Shown: piece by piece, positions 55,601 through 64,000 of the stretch | How positions within the stretch are numbered: position 1 is the stretch's first letter | Layout: each line of letters starts with the position of its first letter | NCBI GenBank assembly: GCA_950295325.1 | Contig: OX485807.1 | Span: 10,195,001-10,259,000 of the forward strand | Direction: 5' to 3' | Length of the DNA: 64,000 bases | Origin: Polytrichum commune | Lineage: Eukaryota > Streptophyta > Polytrichopsida > Polytrichales > Polytrichaceae | Program-made: the position numbers and the translations under genes | The notes under the pieces: model-generated | Databases searched by the model: none | Seen by the model: the letters and a program-made list of their open reading frames with translations, nothing else | What the model was told of the DNA's origin: nothing

Positions 55601-57179
55601 ATTCTTGGTTCGTTTGTGCCAGATATCAGTTTCAACAAAACGGCCTCCACCTTTTTGCAAACCGTATACTGCACCACCTAAGGACTACCTAGAATCTGCA
55701 GTAATATCCTTGGAAGATGCTGAAAGAAATGCAAGCAAATTTTGTATTTATCAGCATCAGTGTCTTCACATACTTGATGCTCTCATAAAGGTTGCGAAAC
55801 AAGCAAAGGCAGAGATTGACCAATATTCATATGAAGACAAAGGCAGTCTACGTCATCGTATTTGCAAGAAAAAATGTATCAAAATCTTGAGGGAAGTCAA
55901 GACACTCGTTGATGAATGTTGCGATGGTCATAATTATGGCTGGCTACAAGCCGCTGTCATACTGGGGGATGTGACTGAACATCTTTGGTTTTTTCTTAAG
56001 GAATTTGAGTTCTACAAAATACTGCTAATGAGAAACAGCCACCTGCGGGCTGATCAAATGAATGGAACTGGTAGCTTTGGAGGGCCTGACAGTTGGATGA
56101 TCACAAATGCTGAATCTGATCGCGAGGCATTGTTGGAAAAAGCAGAAGATTTACTACGGTCAGCAAATTCAAGTGTCCAAGAAATTGAGCTTGCAAAATA
56201 CTTGGTGGGAAGATTGGGAGGTAAATCACAACTACTTCAAGTGGATTATAAAGAGTTGAAACGATGGCCTGAGCAGTTAGGAGGTGGCGCTTCAGCCTAT
56301 GTGTTCAAGACCTTGTGGCTTGAGAGGACTTTTGCCGAGAAAGTTTTCCAGGTCGGCAGGCAACAAGACTTCGAGCACGAGATGTCAAGTTTGGCGGGGT
56401 TATCTCACCCAAATGTTGCACTCATGCACTGCTATGCCACTAGTGAGAGGGAATGTTCCCTCGTCTTGGAGTTAATGGAAATGGATCTATCTGGATATAT
56501 GATTTCGAAAAGGTCATACACCAATACTAGGGTTCAAGGCACATCTCCATTTAACCTGCACGAAGCTCTGGATATTATGATTCAAGTCGCGGAAGGCATG
56601 TGCTATTTACGGAGAAAAAACATTGTGCACCGGGATCTAAAGCCCAGAAACATCCTTGTCAGCAGGGTAAAATCAGAGTCCGTAGATGGAGACCAAGAAG
56701 GTGTACGTGTCAAAATTTCGGATTTAGGGCTCTCCGTGGTTAAGGAATTGAGCACCACGTATCACATTACGATGAACAGAGGCACGAGTGTTTGGATGGC
56801 ACCAGAGTTGATTGAGTTCAATAATCACAATGAAGATCGCGTCAGGTCTCCAGACTCTGCCAAATCACTCAAATATCCGTATGCATGCGATGTTTACAGC
56901 TTCGGAATGGTGTGTTACGAGGTTCTGACAGGACAAGAACCTTTCTCAAGTCACGTGGAGGAAAGAGTTGAATTGAAACACAAAATCAAGGAGGAATGTG
57001 TACGGCCAGAGATACCTGAAGGGTATCCCAAGGCCCTGACCTCTTTGATCCAAAAATGCTGGAACAGCAATCCCACCCAGCGTCCAAGGATTGAAGACAT
57101 TTGTAAGGAGTTGAAGTTTCAAATGTGCCTTCTTGTGACAGGTCAATTGAATACTGGCGACTGATGCAGGGCTTAAACT

Positions 57180-59285
57180 CCACGATGCAGAGTAGGCTAA
57201 GAACCGAACCTTATTTTTACAGCTTTGGGTGGAATGGCTATGCATCATCATTCCATATCATTATTTTTTTAGAAGGCAATAGTAAATGCCGCATTCTATG
57301 TACATTCATTCCAAGCAAAAGCATCCATCACAGTGGTCTCTTGTAGATGTATTTGCATCTTGCACTAGAATTTCAGTTACGCTGAATCAAGCCCTTAGAA
57401 CCTTAGTTCTTCTTGTAAATGGATGGAGGACTGACCATATTTTGCTGTGGTTCACAAGCCACTTGGTGATGGTGTAGACTAGAAGGAAGGCTGGGATTTT
57501 CAAATGCAGAAGAGGTTGTTGTGGGGCTAAAATTATGGTGTGATGTTGTCTTGGGGTGGGATTATTGTGAAGGCAATTATGGCAATAATCCTCGTTTTGA
57601 AGAATCCTCAAATGTCTGAGGATGGTGGAGTGTGTCAGTCTTAGGTTCTGCATAGGTTTTGTGATTGCCTGCCTTAGTGAGTAGGTGTGCATATCCATAC
57701 CAAAAAATGGCTATAATAGAAGACTATTGAGTTAGAAAAACTAACCCACGTGAGAAGGTTTGATTCATCATCAATCTGAGCTGTTGGATCGCCTTGACTT
57801 CCTTACTAATTTCTATTCTTAACTCTAAAATGACCATGTTAAATCCAAATGCATCAATTTCTATAGTTGTGTGAAAATTATACATGCAAAGCCTTGTCAT
57901 GTGTCAATTTTTGCAGGCATACAACTCAATTTGATATCCATGTCTTCCAATGAATTCCGTCTTTACTACAAAGGATAGAGTGCATCTATCTATCTATCTG
58001 TAGATGAATAGGTAGCAAGTTGTTGTGGTTGTTTTATTTCATTTTATGTGCTCAACATATACCTATGCGTCATTCATATAAGGAGGATGATAACCAAGGT
58101 TTAGCAATGGTTTACATTGGTACAACTCATGGTGTCATGACCCTTGTGCCCTCCAGCATGTCCAAGTCTTTGGGATTCCATTGGAAGTGACCAGTGAAAT
58201 ATGTGGAGCAAATTTGCAACAACAAAGGGTACAATGACATTGCTCATTTGCAAATTCCAAGGCAAATTCTTCTCCATGCTCCGAATGATAAGAGTTCAAA
58301 GTCTTGCCATAACTATCTATTTTGGAGTATTTGTCTTTCATAAACCTATCCATATTGAACTTCGATGGATTGTCCTAGGTTTGGGATCCTTGCCAATGCC
58401 ACATACATTCATCATCAATAAGGTCTTTGTAGGTTGATACATACATAACCAAAGGTTGTGCATGCTTCAATGGACTTGTGGGGAATGAGCGAGGGTAGGG
58501 GGGATGGAGGTGGAAGGTCTCTTTGTTGCCTATACATTGAATGCACTTGAGGTGCGGGATATCATATTCTTGTGCACACCAATTTGCTACCCCAACCATT
58601 GTTGTTAGCTCTGCTTCTGCTCTCTTCAACATTGAAGGGTTGTAGAAACTTCAAATATTCTCCAATGAATGGTTACAATTGTTGTTTCCATTGCATCATG
58701 CAATAAAATATATTAACAACAACTCATGAGAAATAATATATAACACATTTGCCAAAATGTCATGACCTCGTGTCATAACTAAAGTGGTCAAAGCAAAATA
58801 TGGATTATGCAACAAATCGAAAGGCACATGCTACAAGGCATCAATGATGATTATAATTACCCTATAGGGCTGGAGCAGCCACAAAACTTTTTACATGGCC
58901 ACAAAAATGAAGGTATGTTATAAACAAAATTGCAGTGCATGCTCAAAGTTTGTTAACTATTCTAAATTCAATAATCAACATAGTGGGAAGACCTAAATTA
59001 TCATGTGATAAGATTCACGATATTGAATTGGGTATTTATATGAGCTTTCAAAACAATGAGGAAAATGGCTACGGATCCAATTTCGTCCTAAGCTTGTGGT
59101 TAATACTCTAGGAATAGAGGGCTAACTAGAACATGTGAATGTTTAAGACCCTTCTAACGCATGTATTAGTAATCCACGCGGGCTACACCTCTAAACAAAA
59201 GGCAGAGAAAACACTCCTGGGGATATAGCCATGTATATAGCTTGCTCCTACTTGCTTCCAAGTCACTAATTTATTGAGGGAGGGA
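57180..59285. other. 3' flank of kinase gene 2 and unrecognised sequence
   Basis: From 57165 to about 57345 the flank still matches that of kinase gene 1, marking the right edge of the duplicated block. A minus-strand stretch at 58135-58632 reads in one frame apart from a single stop and has Cys-rich text (CHCTLCCCKF), but I recognise no family. A (CTAT)n microsatellite lies near 57986-57998. Confidence 0.4.
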
Positions 59286-59294
59286 ACAACAATC

Positions 59295-62200
59295 TGTTGA
59301 TGATTTTCTCTACTGCTCTAACTTGAAGATGGATAGAACCTGAGAAGATGTAATGGACAGAGACTTACATGGGAAAGTCTAACCACTATAGAGCCCATGA
59401 TGCTTCCTTCTGGTAATTGATAGTGACCTTGAGATGAACATGTATGTTATTATCCCTATTAGTTGCATCTTGGAGTTGTGATACTTTACGTTGTTTCGGT
59501 GTTGCGATCTGTGCACTAGTGCCGAAGATTGTTCTGGTTGAGTCTGGGAATTGTGGCAAAGACGGCAAAGAGCTTCTTTCGGAATTCACGGAGCTTCGTT
59601 CGCCTCGATTACTCCCAACCTTGTGTGCAAATTGTTAGCTGCATCTTGGAGTTGTGATTCTCTTTGTTGTTTCGGTGTTGCGATCTGTGCACTAGAGCCG
59701 AAGATTGTTCTGGTGGAGTCTAGGAGTTGCAGCAGAGAGTTTCTTTCGGAATGTCGAAACTAAGGTAGAAATCACTACCTTGGAACTGAACTGTTCAAAG
59801 GTGAGATGGAACTCACAGGTATATGTACATGTTGATCTAGACCTAATTACTGGAAGAAACCCTAATGGTAAATAAAAACTAACTACGGTAACAATCCTTG
59901 TGGGCAGATGGTTTCAACACCCCCTCTTGCACACAAGGCTCCTATTGAGCTAATTTACAAGTGTCAAGCCAACTGAGGCTTTTTAGTGAGTGTGAGTAGT
60001 GATGGACTTGAGATTGAAGGAGATCACTTGGGTGCAATTGTTGTCTTTGTTGATATGGACGATCTTGGTCATGTTGAAGCGGGGTATATCACAGTTGATA
60101 GATGCGATTGAGAGTACAGTTTTTGATAAAGGTGAGCAGTCCTTGAGTGGGGGAGTCTGAGGAAGAACAGTCGAGGCAACGACATTGTTGCCCCCTCCGA
60201 GCGATGAATTAGTCCTCACCTGAATCTGGCCCCTTCTCCATCGGAAGTTGAATGTATCGCTTTTATGGAGGCTCATAAGGGTGAACCGTGCCTGGAGGGA
60301 GGGCGTAGCCATGACCTTAGAATGGGTAGCCTTGAAGATAGTCCGGGTCGACACTCTAGGTTACGTTCGATACCTCGAGGATCGTTGTGAGCGTCGTCCT
60401 TCGTTGCGGGAGCGGGTGGAAGATGAGTTGAAATCAATTTCAATGTTGCTGTCGGAGCGCCTCGCGGATTACACATCTCAGTCTGAAAGGATTCGGTCGA
60501 AGACTGATAGTTACGAGAAGGATGAGGGAGACTAGAGTTCGACTGAGGGTTCAAGTGATGTCGTCTGTGCTTGTATGTGGACAGGATTCCCTTGTTATGG
60601 GAATGTTCGCAACTATAGGGAGAGTACATGTGATCAGAATGAGGGAAAAGGGTTTGAAGAGGCATGTGCTTCTTCCTCTGGGAGTTCAGTGAGGGCGTAT
60701 TTCCCTCGTCACTTGATGAAAGTCTGACGATAGTCAGTCAGGCTGTTTCGGAGGTGAAGTTTCCTTTTGCAGTCTTCGAATTTGATTCTCCCGAGCGATT
60801 TGGTGAGAAGGTCGGCTGGTTGTTCTTGAGATGGAATGAACTCCACTTTGATAGTGTTATTTTCTACCTTCTGACGAGTAAAGTGGTAATCAATCTCAAA
60901 GTGTTTGGATTTTTCATGAAAAACTGGATTGTAACTGAGTTTGATGTTGCTTTGGTTGTCACATAAAAGATGGGTAGGCTTGTTGTCTAGGATTTTAAGT
61001 TCTTCCAACAGTCTTCTAATCCATATGGCTTCACATGAGCATTGAGCAAGAACTTTGTATTCTGATTCACAAGAAGACCTAGAAGTACTAGACTGTTTCT
61101 TAGAATTCCAAGAAACAGGAGAATTTCTAAGGAAGAATATGTATGCTCCTACAGAAATTCTATCATCAATATCCTGGCCATAGTCTGCGTTGGTGTACCC
61201 ATGAAGACGATTCTCCTCCTCTTGTTTGAAAAACAAGCCTAAGTCTGGGTAACGGCGCACATAGCATAAGACATGTTTGGCCGCTTGTAAATGAGCTTCT
61301 TGGGGATTTTGCATAAACCTGCTAATTACACTGACATCATGAGTGATGTCAGGTCGAGTTTTAGTGAGAAACAGTAGCTTACCTACAAACATCCTGTAGA
61401 TGGTGGCATTGACAGGCGGTGTAGCAGAATCCTTGGACAGGGTGAGGCCCTCGGGAAGAGGGGTGTGGGATGGAGTGCAGTGCTCCATGTTGAAGAGATG
61501 GAGAATGCTGAGAGCATACTCCGTCTGATGCGTGCGAAGACTAGTAGAATCTCGGTCGAATTGAACACCAAGGTACCTCTGAATGGGGTCGAGGTCGTTG
61601 GTCTTGAATGTGCAGTGAAGGTGATTCTTGAGCTGGGTGATGAGACGGAGGTTGCTTCATGTGACAAGGATGTCATCGACATAGACTAGGAGAACAATTG
61701 TGTCATTACCTACGTGAGCGAAGTAAAGGTTAGGGTCAGAATGGGATTGGATAAATCGTCAGGCAAGAAGGGCAGCATGAAGGCGTGCATACCAGGCGCG
61801 TGGGCTTTGTCGAAGTCCGTAGAGGGATTTGTGAAGTTTACACACGAGGTGTTCAGCTCCTCTCTGGATGAAGCCAAGGGGCTGATGCATGTAAACGTCC
61901 TCTTCTAGAATGTCATTCAAAAAGGAAGTTATGACATCAAGCTAGTGGATGGGCCAATTGAGGTGAATAGCAATAGCAATGAGAATTCGGATAGTCTCCC
62001 AGCGAACCACAGGGGCAAAAGTATCAAGAAAATCGATGTCATCCTTATGTTCAAAACCTCGAGCAACTAATCTTGCTTTATATCGAGGAAGACTGCCGTT
62101 GCTTCTTGTCTTCACCTTGTAGACCCAGCGGGAAGAGATTGTTTTCTTGTCAGGAGGAAGTTCGACCAAGGTCCAAATGTTATTGTTGTGTATAGAATCA

Positions 62201-64000
62201 ATTTCTTCCTGCATGGCAGCTTTCCAGTGAGGGTTAGTATGGACTTGTTGAAAAGTGAGTTGTTCAGGTTGCAGTTCAGGGATAGAGGCAGAATGGTCGA
62301 GTTCGACGTGAGCCGCAAAGTCGTAGAGATGTCGAGGGAAGCGTTTGATGCAGTCGGACTGCCAAAGGGGATTGGTTACTAGAATTGGTGAGGAGGGCGG
62401 GGAAGCAATTTCCTCGGGGATAGGTGAAGAAGTATCAGCACCGATGAGAGTAGGTGAGGATAATTGCGGTATGTCTGGTAGGGGAATATATGCTTGAGGA
62501 CTTGGTGGGTTATCATGTGGGTCAGGAGTAGAATTTTGTGGCTGCAGGTTGAGAAGAGTCTGGGATTCTTCAATCCGAGTTGGTGCAAGTGTATTATCTG
62601 TTGGGAGAGTAGATTGAGTTTCCGGTGTCTGTGCCGGAGTGAAAAGATTGTCCTTGTCAATGACAATATCCCTGGAAACAAAAATCTTTCTGGTGGAGGG
62701 GCGATAGCACCTGTAAGCTTTAGCTGCTTCATCAAAGCTAAGAAGAATACATTTTTCGGAGCGGGGGTCTAATTTGGTCCTAGAGGGTTTTGGGATGTGA
62801 GCAAAAGCACGAGACCCAAAAATTCGAATGTGAGTAATAGATGGTTTCTTACCGGAAAAGAGTTCATTCGGTGTCTTGTCAAGGTGGCGTTTCATTGAGC
62901 ATAGGTTAAGTATATCACCAGCAGTTTTTACTGTTTCTCCCCATAGATGTCCAGGGAGGGTTTTGTCCAGCAGGAGACGCCTCGTAATGTCAAGTAGGGA
63001 CATGTTTCGCCTTTTAGCAATGTCATTTCGTTGTGGCGTGTGTGGAGGAGTGAGCTCACTAGCAATTCCTTTTGAGGAGCATAAATCCTGAAAAGCTTTA
63101 GAAGTATATTCACCGTCATTATCCGTTCGAAGAGTATGGATAGTCTACCCTGTCGAGTTTGACATGAGCTGTACGAAATGTCTGAATTTTTCGAGGACTT
63201 GACTCTTCTAAGAGATAAAGTAAATCCACAGTTTTCGAGAGAAGTCGTCCAAGAAGGTGACGAAGTATCTGGCGCCTCCTGTGGAATTGATTTTAAAGGG
63301 GCCACAAACATCTGAATGAACCGATTCCAGGATTCTTGATGCATGATGTGTGGCCTCTTTCGGTATCTTGGTCCTGGCATGTTTGCCAAGCTGACATCCA
63401 CTGCAGGTTTTCGTCAAAAAAATGAAGATAGGGCATGCCTCTGACCGCCTCGGAGGCAATCATTCTTTGCATGCTTCTTACATGGAAGTGTCCGAGCCTC
63501 TTGTGCCAGAGGTCGGCTTGTGAGCGGAGGTGGAGTGAGTTGATTTCTGGCCTTACATCGGTCGAGTCAGCTTGCAACCTGTACAGTCCCTTATGGTTTT
63601 CTCTAATAGCAAAAACTTCAACTCTTAGAGTAACATCATCGATCACGAAGCAACCTTGAGATTTGAACACAAGGGTCTTTCGTTGGTCAGTTAGAGACCC
63701 TACGCTTAGCAAGTTCTTAGTGATTCCAGGCGTATAAAAAACCGATAAAATGTTTTTTTATTTTTCCAGACATGACCTGGATGTCGACATCTCCGACTCT
63801 GGTCACACTATGGTTCTGACCCCCTGCGGATCGGACTTGAGCGCCGCTAGTTGGGCGAATCGAGGAAAAGATAGTTGAATCACCCGACACATGGTGAGTA
63901 GCACCAGAGTCAAGATACCAAGCGGTGTTTTGATGTGGTGTTTCTACCATATTAAGCTCTACCAAGCAGGCATCTACGACTTGGTCTGCCAGAAGATTGT
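59295..64000 (-). mobile_element. Ty1/copia LTR retrotransposon fossil, truncated by the window edge
   Basis: On the minus strand the order is protease (WYLDSGATHHVSGD, near 63900), integrase finger and core (HKRLGHFHVRSM near 63550; VHSDVCGPF near 63310), reverse transcriptase (SSRWVYKVK near 62120) and RNase H (YTNADYGQD, SSCESEYKVL, 61090-61210). That is the copia order. The coding end is near 60709. The 3' LTR spans 59919-59295, starting TGTTGAAACC after a purine tract and ending TCAACA, and holds a partial internal duplication at about 59455-59757. The 5' LTR and gag lie beyond the right edge. The coding part has several breaks, so it is dead, but it is well recognisable and therefore not very old. 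Confidence 0.85.

Larger units (their letters stand above)
50438..57164 (+). pseudogene. VHS - HeLo/DUF1221-like - kinase fusion, copy 2 (pogo-interrupted)
   Basis: This is a close copy of the gene at 12785. Exons: 50438-50606 plus 52659-52839 (one exon split by the pogo element), 53367-53451, 53871-53972, 54726-54839, 55072-55151, 55436-55502 and 55623-57164. Without the element the exon is 350 bp, the same as in copy 1, and the whole frame of 779 codons is open. All length differences from copy 1 are multiples of three (12 bp in exon 5, 24 bp in exon 7). The VHS motif LLDTWQEA, glycine loop GGGASAYVFK, HRDLKPRN, DLG and GTSVWMAPE are kept. The likely start is ATG 50438 (MSSGSGDHSRSW). The upstream splice sites seen in copy 1 are lost. 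The insertion makes full-length product unlikely; a shortened product from a later start remains possible. Confidence 0.85.

Noticed and set aside
57387-58632. Minus-strand frames right of kinase gene 2 as host genes
   Set aside because: No known domain, interrupted by stops, and no splice-supported model.

Overview
This window looks like nuclear DNA of a land plant. It is AT-rich, its genes carry GT-AG introns, and most of it is nested transposons. The genes are a plant MLKL-like kinase, a PLAC8 protein, plant L1 LINEs and a Ty1/copia fossil. The mix, including an alga-type LINE, suggests a non-seed plant (bryophyte, lycophyte or fern), but I cannot name the species.

Host genes. A two-gene block occurs twice: a minus-strand PLAC8 gene followed by a plus-strand seven-exon gene joining an N-terminal VHS domain (as in TOM1-like ESCRT-0 proteins) to a HeLo/DUF1221-like helical region and a protein kinase (plant MLKL type). 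Block 1 is PLAC8-1 (7348-7788) plus kinase-1 (12785-18418), and both are intact. Block 2 is PLAC8-2 (19104-19541, one nonsense codon) plus kinase-2 (50438-57164, intact in frame except for a pogo/Tigger transposon in its first exon). The spacer between the partners is about 5 kb in block 1 and 31 kb in block 2, because repeats have inflated it.

Repeats, left to right. 2.6-6.5 kb: decayed hAT-like transposase with a GC-rich insertion. 8.5-12.3 kb: three MITEs, one holding a solo-LTR-like fossil. 20-21.7 kb: Tigger remnant, hAT-type MITE and a foldback MITE. 22.9-27.6 kb: a plant L1 LINE whose 5' part is inverted against its 3' part, as twin priming produces, with a 1.25-kb hAT-type element inside. 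28.8-29.2 kb: another MITE of that hAT-type family. About 34.0-46.3 kb (minus): a very large LINE with RRM-like ORF1, a 2A-like peptide, APE endonuclease, reverse transcriptase, RNase H and a C-terminal restriction-like endonuclease (Dualen/RandI-like). 50.6-52.7 kb: pogo element. 59.3 kb to the right edge: Ty1/copia fossil (minus) running out of the window.

The two most interesting items are the VHS-HeLo-kinase fusion, which would tie ubiquitin/ESCRT-0 recognition to an MLKL-type immune kinase, and the dual-endonuclease LINE with a 2A-like motif. Both are read from sequence patterns only; no database search was possible.
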